Source: Bacteroidota bacterium (GTDB lineage: Bacteria; Bacteroidota; Bacteroidia; B-17B0; Aurantibacillaceae). From it: a stretch of DNA of 64,000 bases. Below the pieces are notes generated by a model that saw only the letters and a list, made by a program, of their open reading frames with translations, had not been told where the DNA came from and did no database searches. Shown piece by piece: positions 35,200 to 44,775 of the stretch (the first letter of the stretch is position 1; the number at the start of each line of letters is the position of its first letter). The stretch is from NCBI GenBank assembly GCA_020162035.1, contig JAIUNM010000012.1, positions 1 through 64,000 on the forward strand, written 5' to 3'. The position numbers and the translations under genes were made by a program.

Positions 35200-36328
35200 T
35201 AAATGAATTTTTATAATTATTAATAGTGCCTTCTAAATTTAATTTATTGCTAATATACAAATTACATGATTTTCTTATTTCAAAAAATTTTTCAGTTGGT
35301 AAACTTGCATAGTATTCAATTGATTTAACAAACGCTGTTGCGTTATTTTCATTAAAGTTAAAGCCCACATTTTCTTTTTCTAAATCTAACCATGGGGTAT
35401 TATTGCTTATTATTACAGGACATGAACTTAATAAACTTTCAACAATTGAATGACCAAAATTTTCATTCATCGTAGGTAATAACAAACAATCCTCATTCAT
35501 TAATGTTGTTTGAACCTTGTTAAATGGGATATTACCTTTATATTTTACATTTACATGGTTTGGAAGCTCATTTATTAATTGTAAGCAATCTTCCCAATAA
35601 TTTTGATCTTCTATGTTGCCATAAATTGAATAATTTATTTTGTATTGAGGAGATACAGATTTTAAATAAGTTAATGCTAAATGTAAATTTTTAACTTTTG
35701 CTATTCTTGATAAATAAAATAAATTTAACTCATTTACAGTTTTGTTTTTATTACTAATTATAGCTGAAAATGAACTAATGTTTGGAAGAATGTAAACTTT
35801 ACTGTTTGGATATTTTGAAATTATTTCTTTTTCTTCAATTTGGCTACTGGCCTGAAAATAAATAGAATTATGCCAGTTTAAAAGTTTTGATAATATAAAA
35901 AACAATTTCTTTTTAGGTGATTTAATTTTTAAGGCCCCTAAACTTAACATTCCTCGAGGAGCTAATAAAATTGAACAATTAAAAGCTTTTTTATTTTTTA
36001 AAATATTTAATGAAAATTTCCACGACCAAAAACTATTTAAATAAATTAAATTTGGATTTATTGATTGAATGTTTTTTATAACATCACTTGCTAATAAGGT
36101 TGATGTGTTGTGGTAATAATAATTAACTTTATTTTCTACAAACCATTCGTTTTGTTTTATGTTTTTGTAGGGTAAAGTTGAATTTAAATCGGTATTTGTG
36201 GTTATAATGTAAAATTCAAATTCTGATTTTAAAAATTCAACTAAACTAAAAATAGATCTAACAGGACCACCTGCATTGTTTCCAGGTAAATACCATTGTG
36301 TTAATAGAGCTATTTTAGGTTTAATCAA
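35165..36328 (-). CDS. Glycosyltransferase, GT4-like
   Basis: 387 residues. The N-terminus has ALLTQWYLPGNNAGGPVRSIFSLVE (the GGP acceptor loop) and LLAPRGMLSLGALKIKSPKK, typical of the capsular-polysaccharide GT4 subfamily. The donor-side motif is LLPTMNENFGHSIVESLLS with E-x7-E. Likely extends a surface repeat unit. It overlaps asnB by 8 nt. Confidence 0.85.
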   Translation of the reverse strand: MIKPKIALLTQWYLPGNNAGGPVRSIFSLVEFLKSEFEFYIITTNTDLNSTLPYKNIKQNEWFVENKVNYYYHNTSTLLASDVIKNIQSINPNLIYLNSFWSWKFSLNILKNKKAFNCSILLAPRGMLSLGALKIKSPKKKLFFILSKLLNWHNSIYFQASSQIEEKEIISKYPNSKVYILPNISSFSAIISNKNKTVNELNLFYLSRIAKVKNLHLALTYLKSVSPQYKINYSIYGNIEDQNYWEDCLQLINELPNHVNVKYKGNIPFNKVQTTLMNEDCLLLPTMNENFGHSIVESLLSSCPVIISNNTPWLDLEKENVGFNFNENNATAFVKSIEYYASLPTEKFFEIRKSCNLYISNKLNLEGTINNYKNSFNECIKNRLKYI

Positions 36329-38195
36329 TTTTAATTTTATTTTTATCTATCCAATAATTTAATACTACTAAATGCCAAATTCTACTCCAAGTTATTGTAG
36401 CATCATTTTTTAAAAAGGCATTCCATAAATTATTAATTGAATTTGTTTGAAAAATATTTTTTTGTTCAAGAGAAACAATGTTTTTTTGACAAAAATCTTT
36501 CAATTCATTTTGCATCCAATACTTCCAAGGCAAGGTAAATCCCATTTTTGGTCTGTTAATAATTTCATTTGGCACCAAACCATTTAAACTATCAATAAGC
36601 AATTTTTTAGGCGTTGTAGGAAATTTATACTCATCAGATACATTTAAAACATAATCTACAAGTTTATAATCTAAAAAAGGTTCTCTCACTTCTAATGCAA
36701 CAGCCATACTCATTTGGTCAGTATCTCTAAGTAAGGTATTGGTAAGGTATGTTGTTATTTCTTTAATTGAAATGGTGCTTAGAATATAATCAGGATATTT
36801 TAAATTGTAGTTATTTAAAGTTATTTTATTATTTAACTTAATTAATGTTTCTAGTTGTTTTTTTGTGAATAATGAACGGCTTAGTTCATAACAATTATCT
36901 ATATTTATTTTATCTTGAGATAATACTTCAGCTAATTTTAAATTACGAATATTTTTTTTCTTTAATACTATACTTTTTCCTGCACCAACTCTTATAAACT
37001 TAGGAAATAAATTTAACCATTGTTTGTTTTGTATAGAATATAAATTTTTAAAAACATCGTATCCAGCAAATAATTCATCTCCACCAATACCACTCATAGC
37101 CATTGTTATTCCTGCATTTTTAGTTGCTTTTGATACTATGTATGTATTTATTCCATCTCCACCAGGGCTATCCATTTTATCTAAAGCTTCTGGCAAAGTT
37201 TTCAAAAAGTGTTCAGGTGTTAATTTAATTTCAGTATGATTAGTGTTAAATTTTTTACTAATTTGTTTAGCATATTTACTTTCAGAAAATTCGCTTTCAT
37301 CAAAACTAATATTAAATGTGTTTATTGGTTCAGAGCTTATATTACTCATTATGCCAACAATAGCACTAGAATCTATGCCTCCTGAAAGGAAGGCCCCAAA
37401 AGGCACATCGGCTTCTAATCTAAATTGAACCGATTGGTGTAAAAGTTCATTAATTTTAGTTGTAGTTTCTTTATATGAAATTTTTTCTGTTGGTTTTATT
37501 TCTGGTGTATAATATGTAGTAATTGTTGGATTATTGTTTACAATTTCAATATATGAACCTGGCTCAAGCAGCTTTACTCCTTTAACAATTGTATTAGGCG
37601 CATTAATGCTTTGGTATTGGGTATATTCTGAAATGGCATCTTTGTTTAATGAAAAAGATTTTAAACCACAATTAATTATTGCCCTTATTTCGCTTGAAAA
37701 AATAAATGCATCATTATAATAATGATAATATAACGGTTTTACTCCAAATCTATCTCTGGCTATAAATGTTTGTTTTGTGTGTTTATCATAAATTGCAAAT
37801 GCAAACATGCCATTAAAATAATTTAAGCATTGTTTACCCCATTTTATATACGCTGCTAAAACTACTTCTGTGTCAGATTGTGTTTTAAAAATGTAAGGAA
37901 TTGAGCCAGAGCCATGGGCACTTTGTTGTAATGATAGTTTTAACTGTTTGTAATTATACAACTCACCATTATAAACAATTACATATCTATTATCGCTTGA
38001 ATAAAAAGGCTGATTACTAATTTCAGATAAATCTATTATAGATAATCTTGTGTGTCCAAAGGCAACATTTTCATCAGAATAAAATAAACTAGCATCTGGA
38101 CCTCTATGTTTTAACAAAACATTCATTTTTTGAATTAGGGTAACCAAATTTTCTTCACTAATATTATTTGAAATTATACCGTTAATTCCACACAT
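36321..38195 (-). CDS. asnB: Asparagine synthase (glutamine-hydrolysing)-like protein
   Basis: 624 residues, starting MCGINGI with the catalytic Cys2 of the class II glutamine amidotransferase domain (about 1-210). The synthetase domain follows, with the ATP pyrophosphatase loop SGGIDSSAIVGIM, a second GIGGDELFAGYDVF motif and the DTDQMSMAVALEVREPFLDYKLVD block. Within polysaccharide clusters such paralogs often amidate sugar carboxylates, so the true substrate here may be a uronic acid rather than aspartate; that is inference from context. Overlaps the downstream glycosyltransferase gene by 8 nt. Confidence 0.9.
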   Translation of the reverse strand: MCGINGIISNNISEENLVTLIQKMNVLLKHRGPDASLFYSDENVAFGHTRLSIIDLSEISNQPFYSSDNRYVIVYNGELYNYKQLKLSLQQSAHGSGSIPYIFKTQSDTEVVLAAYIKWGKQCLNYFNGMFAFAIYDKHTKQTFIARDRFGVKPLYYHYYNDAFIFSSEIRAIINCGLKSFSLNKDAISEYTQYQSINAPNTIVKGVKLLEPGSYIEIVNNNPTITTYYTPEIKPTEKISYKETTTKINELLHQSVQFRLEADVPFGAFLSGGIDSSAIVGIMSNISSEPINTFNISFDESEFSESKYAKQISKKFNTNHTEIKLTPEHFLKTLPEALDKMDSPGGDGINTYIVSKATKNAGITMAMSGIGGDELFAGYDVFKNLYSIQNKQWLNLFPKFIRVGAGKSIVLKKKNIRNLKLAEVLSQDKINIDNCYELSRSLFTKKQLETLIKLNNKITLNNYNLKYPDYILSTISIKEITTYLTNTLLRDTDQMSMAVALEVREPFLDYKLVDYVLNVSDEYKFPTTPKKLLIDSLNGLVPNEIINRPKMGFTLPWKYWMQNELKDFCQKNIVSLEQKNIFQTNSINNLWNAFLKNDATITWSRIWHLVVLNYWIDKNKIKID

Positions 38196-38196
38196 G

Positions 38197-39546
38197 TTAT
38201 GCTAGTTTCTGTTCTAATTGATTATTTTCTTTCTCTTCTTCTAATTTAGCTTCTTCGGTTATCATATTTTTATAATTATAATAATACATCCAACAAAAGA
38301 AAAAGAAACCTCCTAAAGTATAATTTCCTTGCCTTAAATATTGTAGAAAAATTACAATAAACAAAGCATTGCTTATAATCCAATAATCTTGATTTAGATC
38401 ATCTCCAAGTCTCGGTTTACTAATGTAAAATTTAAACATAAAATACAAAAGAAATAAAACACCAACTAAACCTGCTTCAGAAAGTGTTCTTAAAAATGTA
38501 GAATTAGCATCAGCGGCATTAAATTTATACACACCACCTAATTTTGCTGTTAAATTATATTTAGCATAAGCAATTTCATGTGAGCCCAAACCACTTCCAA
38601 ATAAATAATTATTTTCTAAGTTTTTCATGGCAACATAATAATTATTGTATAGTACAAATGATGAACCATGTATAGATCTAATTAATCTAATGGCTTTTTC
38701 TCTTTTTGCAGTTTGGCCCATAGGTTTACTATTATCTTCATCTAATAATCCTTCAACAAAAGTTTTGTTTAAACCATCAACCCTCATTTTAAAATCTTTA
38801 GAATTATTATACGTATATATGGCTATAAAAATTACTAATGGAACCGTAGCTAAAAAATATTTTATTGCACCAAAATTAAAACTAATTAAAATAATAGCTA
38901 AAAACAAACCTAAAAAGGCTAAACTAGAAGAACTTAACACATAGCATATTAATATTATAATTGCTCTTCGCATATCTATAAAATCAAGGTTAGGTTTTAT
39001 TAATTTATATAAGCAAATGAATGCAGCGGGTGCATGAATTGTTCCTAAATATGAAGGTTCGGCATGTAATGAATTTATACGCAAACCAAAACCTCCAATA
39101 CTGTGGTTCCATTTATCTAATGTTAACCAAATTTTAAAATTTACCCCTGGTTCAAAACCAACTATATGACTAAAATATTGAAATAGGCCCAAGCATGATA
39201 TTAAAAATACTGCAGTTAAATATTTTTTAATCATTAGTTTAACATCATAATTGTAATAATGCATAACATATTGATAAAAGATTAAATTAATAGTTATGTT
39301 TAGAAATATTTTTAAGAAATTATTTATATTATTATTACCAATTGCAACATTAAATACCCCAAATATTAAAAGAGGAATTAATAAATATAAATTTGGCGTA
39401 TAAAAAGGAAATTTAACGCTAAAAATTGCAAGTAAAATAATTAAAGGAGCATAACTGTAGTAAAATTCAAATGGTTTAGTAAATAAAATGGCACCAGAAC
39501 TAAAAAAATTGCTATAAATCCCAATATCTATTAATAACTCTAACAT
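38197..39546 (-). CDS. O-antigen polymerase/ligase-like membrane protein
   Basis: 449 residues with about 10-12 membrane helices and a large extracytoplasmic loop between about residues 245 and 345 (KDFKMRVDGLNKTF ... YKFNAADANSTFLRT). The pattern and position between polysaccharide genes point to Wzy/WaaL-type function, joining repeat units or attaching them to a lipid core. These families have low sequence identity, so the exact class is uncertain. It abuts asnB (1 nt gap) and overlaps the end of murB by one base. Confidence 0.78.
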   Translation of the reverse strand: MLELLIDIGIYSNFFSSGAILFTKPFEFYYSYAPLIILLAIFSVKFPFYTPNLYLLIPLLIFGVFNVAIGNNNINNFLKIFLNITINLIFYQYVMHYYNYDVKLMIKKYLTAVFLISCLGLFQYFSHIVGFEPGVNFKIWLTLDKWNHSIGGFGLRINSLHAEPSYLGTIHAPAAFICLYKLIKPNLDFIDMRRAIIILICYVLSSSSLAFLGLFLAIILISFNFGAIKYFLATVPLVIFIAIYTYNNSKDFKMRVDGLNKTFVEGLLDEDNSKPMGQTAKREKAIRLIRSIHGSSFVLYNNYYVAMKNLENNYLFGSGLGSHEIAYAKYNLTAKLGGVYKFNAADANSTFLRTLSEAGLVGVLFLLYFMFKFYISKPRLGDDLNQDYWIISNALFIVIFLQYLRQGNYTLGGFFFFCWMYYYNYKNMITEEAKLEEEKENNQLEQKLA

Positions 39547-40562
39547 TAAATGATGTTAACCTCCCTTTCAAGGTTAACCCCAAATTTATTAAATACTTTT
39601 TGTATTACATAATCCGATAAATTTAACACATCTTTACCGGTACTATTATTTTTATTAACTAATACTAAAGCTTGCTTTACATGAACGGCAGCGCCATTTA
39701 ATTCATAACCTTTTAAATCACACTGTTCTATTAACCAACCAGCAGCTAATTTATAATTATTGTTGTTTAAAGGATAAGCAACTAATTTTGGATATTCTTT
39801 TAATATTTTATCATGTAGTTCACCACTTACTTCGGGGTTTTTAAAAAAACTGCCCGCATTACCTAATTCTTTTGGGTTTGGTAATTTACTTTGTCTAATT
39901 TTTATTACAGCATTAGATACATCTTTTGCAGTTGGAGTAGTTATACCCATTAATTTTAATTCATCGTTTATAGCACCATATGTAGTATTTAGTTGAACTT
40001 GTTTGTTCAATTTAAATCTAACATTTGAAATTAAATATTTATTTTTTTCTTCTTTTTTAAAAATACTTTCTCTATAACCAAATTTACATTGAGCATTTGT
40101 AAAGGTAGATTTATTGCCATTTAATAAGTTAAGAGCATCTAATGATAAAAAATAGTCTTTAATTTCTACTCCATAAGCGCCAATGTTTTGCATTGGGCTT
40201 GCCCCAACACAACCAGGTATAAGAGATAAATTTTCTAAGCCGTATAAACCTTTTTCTATAGTCCATAAAACAAATTCATGCCAGTTTTCGCCTGCGCCAG
40301 CTTGAACTATTGCGAAATTTTCATTTTCTTCTATAATATTTATACCTTTTATTTGGTTATGTATTACAATCCCATTAAAATCTTTAGTAAATAAAACATT
40401 ACTTCCGCCACCTATTATTAATTTGTTTGAATTTTTATAATTTTCATTTATAATTAAGGAGATAAAGTCTTCCTCAGATGTTATTTTACAAAAGTAATTG
40501 CAATGTACACTAATATTAAAGGTATTATATGGTTTTAAATTTTTATTATGTTCAATTAACAT
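39546..40562 (-). CDS. murB: UDP-N-acetylmuramate dehydrogenase
   Basis: FAD enzyme that reduces enolpyruvyl-UDP-GlcNAc to UDP-MurNAc for peptidoglycan. The FAD domain has IIGGGSNVLFT and IPGCVGASPMQNIGAYG; the catalytic Ser is in GNAGSFFKNPEVS; the C-terminal AAGWLIEQCDLKG with VHVKQALVLVN matches the type I enzyme. 338 residues, complete. The -7 box TAAATTTG is only 4 nt upstream of the ATG, so the transcript may be leaderless. An essential gene at the head of an otherwise accessory-looking polysaccharide operon. Confidence 0.95.
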   Translation of the reverse strand: MLIEHNKNLKPYNTFNISVHCNYFCKITSEEDFISLIINENYKNSNKLIIGGGSNVLFTKDFNGIVIHNQIKGINIIEENENFAIVQAGAGENWHEFVLWTIEKGLYGLENLSLIPGCVGASPMQNIGAYGVEIKDYFLSLDALNLLNGNKSTFTNAQCKFGYRESIFKKEEKNKYLISNVRFKLNKQVQLNTTYGAINDELKLMGITTPTAKDVSNAVIKIRQSKLPNPKELGNAGSFFKNPEVSGELHDKILKEYPKLVAYPLNNNNYKLAAGWLIEQCDLKGYELNGAAVHVKQALVLVNKNNSTGKDVLNLSDYVIQKVFNKFGVNLEREVNII

Positions 40563-40566
40563 AACT

Positions 40567-40574
40567 CAAATTTA
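40567..40574 (-). promoter_or_regulatory. -7 promoter box of murB (leaderless geometry)
   Basis: Minus-strand TAAATTTG (exact TAnnTTTG), then AGTT and the ATG at 40562. The 4-nt spacing leaves no 5' leader. Confidence 0.5.
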
Positions 40575-40589
40575 ATTAATACTAAAACG

Positions 40590-40597
40590 TAAATTTG
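40590..40597 (+). promoter_or_regulatory. -7 promoter box of the plus-strand glycosyltransferase gene
   Basis: Plus-strand TAAATTTG (exact), 29 nt before the TTG start at 40627, divergent from and 15 nt away from the murB box. Confidence 0.45.
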
Positions 40598-40626
40598 TTA
40601 TATTTAAAAGCAATATTAACAGTAGT

Positions 40627-41757
40627 TTGGTAACAAATAATAAATTAGCAGTAGTTTCAATTATAAACGGGATTGCAACAGATGCACGTGTGTTAAAAAC
40701 ATGCAATGTGTTAATTGATTTAGGTTATACAGTTGTTGTTATAGACAGAAACTTAAAAACTAATTTAACTTTAAATAGTCCTAAAATTAAAGTAAAAAGT
40801 ATGACTTTTATTTTTAATAAAGGCATTCTATTTTATTTATCGTTTCAAATAAAATTATTTTTTAAGTTGTTGTTTTTAAGCCCCACAATTTTAGTGAGTA
40901 ACGATTTAGATACTTTATTGCCTAATTATTTAATTTCGAAACTTAAAAAAATACCTTTGGTTTATGATAGTCATGAGTTATTTACTGAAGTCCCTGAACT
41001 TAATAAATCTAAATTAAAAAAGAAAATTTGGGAAAATCTTGAAGCTTTTTTAATTCCCAGATTAAATAATTTGATAACAGTTAACGAAAGTATTGCAACT
41101 ATTTTTTTAAAAAAATATAATAAGAAGTTTAGCGTAGTACGAAACATACCTGACTTTATTGAACCAATAAACTATAAAAGTAAAAAAGAACTAGGTTTGC
41201 CCGATGATAAATATATTGTTTTATTACAAGGTGCTGGCATAAACATGGATAGAGGAGCAGAGGAACTTATAGAAAGTTTTAAATATTTAGATGATAATTT
41301 TTTGCTGCTAATTATTGGCAGTGGTGATGTGTGGAATAATTTAATTGAATTAACTAAAAAATTAAATTTATCAAAAAAAGTATTTTTTATAAACAAATTA
41401 CCTAAAAACGAACTCTTAAATTACACAGCAAATGCAACTATTGGTGTAAGTATTGATAAAACTACTAATTTAAATTATTACAATAGTTTACCTAATAAAA
41501 TATTTGATTATGCTTACGCAAAATTACCAATTTTAGCAAGTGATTTACCCGAAATTACTGCTATTGTAACTAAGTATGATATTGGGAAAATAATAAATTC
41601 TCATGAGCCCCAAAACATTGCAAATGCAATTAAAGAAATGACTTATAGTCCTAAATATATTAATTGGAAACAAAATTGTGTTAATTTAAGTAATGAAAAT
41701 AATTGGAAAATTGAATGTGAGATTTTGAAAAAAATTATTGAAAATTCGGCCAATTAA
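40627..41757 (+). CDS. Glycosyltransferase, group 1 (GT4-like)
   Basis: 376 residues; start TTG with the N-terminal SIINGIATDARVLKTCNVL loop. Central VYDSHELFTEVPE is a typical acceptor-side motif of this subfamily, and the C-terminal half has the donor fold (ILASDLPEITAIV). The E-x7-E motif is not obvious, so the donor-binding mode may vary. It runs in the opposite direction to murB and overlaps the end of the heptosyltransferase-family gene by 23 nt (convergent). Confidence 0.82.
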   Translation: MVTNNKLAVVSIINGIATDARVLKTCNVLIDLGYTVVVIDRNLKTNLTLNSPKIKVKSMTFIFNKGILFYLSFQIKLFFKLLFLSPTILVSNDLDTLLPNYLISKLKKIPLVYDSHELFTEVPELNKSKLKKKIWENLEAFLIPRLNNLITVNESIATIFLKKYNKKFSVVRNIPDFIEPINYKSKKELGLPDDKYIVLLQGAGINMDRGAEELIESFKYLDDNFLLLIIGSGDVWNNLIELTKKLNLSKKVFFINKLPKNELLNYTANATIGVSIDKTTNLNYYNSLPNKIFDYAYAKLPILASDLPEITAIVTKYDIGKIINSHEPQNIANAIKEMTYSPKYINWKQNCVNLSNENNWKIECEILKKIIENSAN

Positions 41758-42712
41758 CTTTGTCTAACTCGTTCAAATTTATTTTTTGCATGCAATTAAA
41801 ATGTTTTTTAGGACATTTTTTATAACCTAATTTAGAGCAAGGCCTACAATTTAAATCATTAACCTGTAATAAAATATTTTCATTATTTGGTAAATAAGGA
41901 CTCATTCCAAACTCAGGAATTGTATTGCCCCAAACCGAAATGATTTTTTTGTTATATGCAGCTGCAACATGCATTAAACCAGTATCAGATGTAATTACCC
42001 ACTCCGCTTCTTTTACAACAAATGCACTTTCATTAAAACTTAACTTACCACATAAATTAACAACGTTTTTAAAATTAGAAGCAAGTTGACTGCCAATTTC
42101 CGATTCGTTTTTACTTCCAAGTAAAATTAATTGTGATGAAATTTTTTTACAAATTTCTTTTAATTTTTCTATTGGAATTTGTTTTGTGTAGTAACTACCG
42201 CCAAGAACAATTGCAATATATTTTGTTTGATTTAGTTTATTGATTTCGGAGTTATTAATTATTTTTTCATTTATAAAATATTCTAAACCTTTACCGTCAT
42301 TTATTACACCTAATGATTTTAAAGCAAAAAAGTATCTGTCAACTATATGTAATTTTGGTAAAAGCTTTTTGTCTTTTAATAAAACAGTTACAAATTTTAT
42401 AAAATTTAATTTATTATAATTTACACTTTTAACCCCTAATTTATTAATTAAAGAAAAACTTCTTAAATTTTTATGTAAATCTATTATTAAATCAAAACTT
42501 TCTTTTTTAAGCTCATTTATAATTTCGTTAGTTTCTTTTTTAAAAGTATGAATTTTAGTTATGTGTGGATTAAAGGTAAGTATTTCTTTAAATTGCTCTT
42601 TAGTGATAAAATGAATTTCAACATTTAATTGCTCTTTTAATACCCTTATAATAGGAGTGGTTAAAATTATATCTCCAATTGAACTAAAGCGAATAATCAA
42701 TACTTTTTTCAT
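41735..42712 (-). CDS. Glycosyltransferase family 9 (heptosyltransferase-like)
   Basis: 325 residues. N-terminal IIRFSSIGDIILTTPIIRVLK is the GT9 signature; the C-terminal donor site shows AIVLGGSYYTKQIP and ITSDTGLMHVAAAYNKKIISVWG. Members transfer heptose (or related sugars) from ADP-activated donors to the lipid A core on the inner leaflet. A Cys-rich end (CRPCSKLGYKKCPKKHFNC) is common in Bacteroidota copies. Overlaps the EamA gene by 4 nt. Confidence 0.87.
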   Translation of the reverse strand: MKKVLIIRFSSIGDIILTTPIIRVLKEQLNVEIHFITKEQFKEILTFNPHITKIHTFKKETNEIINELKKESFDLIIDLHKNLRSFSLINKLGVKSVNYNKLNFIKFVTVLLKDKKLLPKLHIVDRYFFALKSLGVINDGKGLEYFINEKIINNSEINKLNQTKYIAIVLGGSYYTKQIPIEKLKEICKKISSQLILLGSKNESEIGSQLASNFKNVVNLCGKLSFNESAFVVKEAEWVITSDTGLMHVAAAYNKKIISVWGNTIPEFGMSPYLPNNENILLQVNDLNCRPCSKLGYKKCPKKHFNCMQKINLNELDKVNWPNFQ

Positions 42713-43605
42713 GTTACCAAAAGCTTTTTTTGACTTTGTTTTTTAATAAACGCATTTAAAAATACAGCAAATAAAATAATAATTACACCAATATAAAACG
42801 TTGATTTTACATCTTTATTTTCGTTAAAAAAAATAATTGCCCAAATAATTCCATATACAGTTTCTAAATTAACTGTTAAAAGAATAGTATATGGACTAAG
42901 GTATTTTGATAAGTTTACACTTGCTATAAATGGATATACGGTACAAACTAAGCTTAATAACAGTATCCCAATCCAAGAATTTGTATCGATGTTAAACTGA
43001 TTTATTGTAATTGAATTTGTAAACGCAAAGTAAATTAACAGCCCAATTAACGCGAAAAAAAGTTCATAAAAACTTAAAACAGCAGGTTTTATTTCTTTTA
43101 CTAAAACGCCATTTATTACGCCAAATAATGATGAGGTTAAAGCTGCAAATACGCCTAATCCTGCACCTAACCAGTATTTACCTTCTACCGAAAATATTAA
43201 AAGTATAGCAACTATAATTATTAAACCAATTACAATTTCATATAACCGTATTTTTCGTTTAAAAACTATAGGTTCAATTATTGCACTAAACAAAGTGCCT
43301 GTGCTAAAAGCAGCCATTGTAACACTTACGTTGGATACTTTAATTGCCCCATAAAAACTAAGCCAATGCACAAGAATTATTAACCCTACGCTGGCTAATT
43401 TAAGTAAAGTGTTTTTAGAACAAGTTAAATTTTGTTTAGTAATTAATAAATATAAATACATTACAGTTACGGTAATAGCTAATCTATAACCTATAATTAC
43501 AAATGCATTTGCTGTTATAAATTTACCAAGAATTGGAGAAAAGCCCCAAATAAATACAATAAAATGTAACAATAAAAAATGTTTATTTATACCTTTGCTT
43601 TCCAA
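42709..43605 (-). CDS. EamA/DMT family transporter
   Basis: 298 residues with ten predicted membrane helices in two five-helix repeats (EamA x2), the drug/metabolite transporter fold. The start is TTG, 7 nt after a -7 box TAACTTTG. The substrate is not predictable. It runs divergently from the cysteine desulfurase gene with interlocking promoters and overlaps the GT9 gene. Confidence 0.87.
   Translation of the reverse strand: MESKGINKHFLLLHFIVFIWGFSPILGKFITANAFVIIGYRLAITVTVMYLYLLITKQNLTCSKNTLLKLASVGLIILVHWLSFYGAIKVSNVSVTMAAFSTGTLFSAIIEPIVFKRKIRLYEIVIGLIIIVAILLIFSVEGKYWLGAGLGVFAALTSSLFGVINGVLVKEIKPAVLSFYELFFALIGLLIYFAFTNSITINQFNIDTNSWIGILLLSLVCTVYPFIASVNLSKYLSPYTILLTVNLETVYGIIWAIIFFNENKDVKSTFYIGVIIILFAVFLNAFIKKQSQKKLLVT
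43590..43597 (+). promoter_or_regulatory. -7 promoter box of the cysteine desulfurase gene
   Basis: Plus-strand TACCTTTG (exact TAnnTTTG), 32 nt before the ATG at 43630. It lies inside the first codons of the divergent EamA gene. Confidence 0.5.
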
Positions 43606-43612
43606 AAAGATG

Positions 43613-43620
43613 CAAAGTTA
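43613..43620 (-). promoter_or_regulatory. -7 promoter box of the EamA gene
   Basis: Minus-strand TAACTTTG (exact TAnnTTTG), 7 nt before the TTG start at 43605. It lies downstream of the opposing box, so the two transcripts overlap at their 5' ends. Confidence 0.45.
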
Positions 43621-43629
43621 AATTATTAT

Positions 43630-44775
43630 ATGAATAAGCAATTAATATACTTTGATAATAATTCAACTACAAAAGTTGATGATTGTGTTATAGAAGCAAT
43701 GTTACCTTATTTTTCAACATATTATGGCAACTCATCTAGTGCTACTCACGCATTTGGCTGGGAAGCTATGGCTGCTGTTGAAAAAAGTTCAAATGAAATT
43801 GCCAATATTTTAGGATGTAATCCTAATGAAATTATCTATACTTCAGGTGCCACAGAATCTATTAATCTTGCAATTAAAGGAATTACACAAGCATATAAAT
43901 CAAAAGGCAATCATATAATTACAACACTAACCGAGCATAAAGCAACATTAGATGTGTTTAAAAAAATTGAAGAACAAGGGTTTAATGTTACTTATTTAAA
44001 TGTTGATAGAGAAGGATTAATTGACATTTCTGAATTAGAGAAGAACATAACTAAAAACACCATTTTAGTTAGCATAATGTCTGTAAATAACGAAACGGGT
44101 GTAATGCAAGATATAGAAAGTATAGGCTCGCTTTGTTTAGAAAAAAATGTTTTATTTTTTACTGATGCTACACAACATGTAGGAAAACTTAATTTTAAAT
44201 TAAATGAATTAAATATTTCTTGCGCTGCATTTTCGGCACATAAATTCCACGGCCCAAAAGGAGTAGGGGGGTTATTTTTAAAATCAAAAAACCCTAAGGT
44301 GAATTTAATAGGGCAGATTAATGGAGGGCAACACCAAAATGGAAAAAGAAGTGGCACTTTAAATGTGCCTGGAATTGTTGGTATGGCTAAAGCATTAACT
44401 AATTTTAATTCTAACTACTGGGATATAACCGCACACGTTTCAAAAATTAAAAATTATTTTGAACATAACTTGTTAGATATTGAAGGTTTGAGAATTAACG
44501 GATCAACAAAACACAGAATTTACAACACTAGTAATTTGTTTTTTCCAACTTCAAACGATTTAAAAACTTTATTTAATAAATTTGCCTTTTCTTCTGGGTC
44601 TGCCTGCACAAGTTCATTAGCTCAACCTTCGCATGTGTTACAGGCAATGAAATTTTCAAATGAAGAAATCAAAAATTGTTATAGATTTAGTTTTTCAAAA
44701 TATAATACTTTAGATGAAGTAAGATGCTTAGTAAATGAAGCAATTGAAATTTATAAAAACCCTCCTGTTAATTGA
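43630..44775 (+). CDS. Cysteine desulfurase (NifS/IscS-like, class V aminotransferase)
   Basis: 381 residues from ATG 43630; an earlier in-frame ATG (43579) lies upstream of the promoter box. PLP enzyme that takes sulfur from cysteine for Fe-S clusters or thio-modification. Visible: YFDNNSTTKVD start, SGATESINLAI, H in LTEHKA, PLP Lys in SAHKFHGPKGVGGLF, and the active Cys loop SSGSACTSS. It matches the NifS/IscS-type group I enzymes. No scaffold gene is adjacent. Confidence 0.93.
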   Translation: MNKQLIYFDNNSTTKVDDCVIEAMLPYFSTYYGNSSSATHAFGWEAMAAVEKSSNEIANILGCNPNEIIYTSGATESINLAIKGITQAYKSKGNHIITTLTEHKATLDVFKKIEEQGFNVTYLNVDREGLIDISELEKNITKNTILVSIMSVNNETGVMQDIESIGSLCLEKNVLFFTDATQHVGKLNFKLNELNISCAAFSAHKFHGPKGVGGLFLKSKNPKVNLIGQINGGQHQNGKRSGTLNVPGIVGMAKALTNFNSNYWDITAHVSKIKNYFEHNLLDIEGLRINGSTKHRIYNTSNLFFPTSNDLKTLFNKFAFSSGSACTSSLAQPSHVLQAMKFSNEEIKNCYRFSFSKYNTLDEVRCLVNEAIEIYKNPPVN

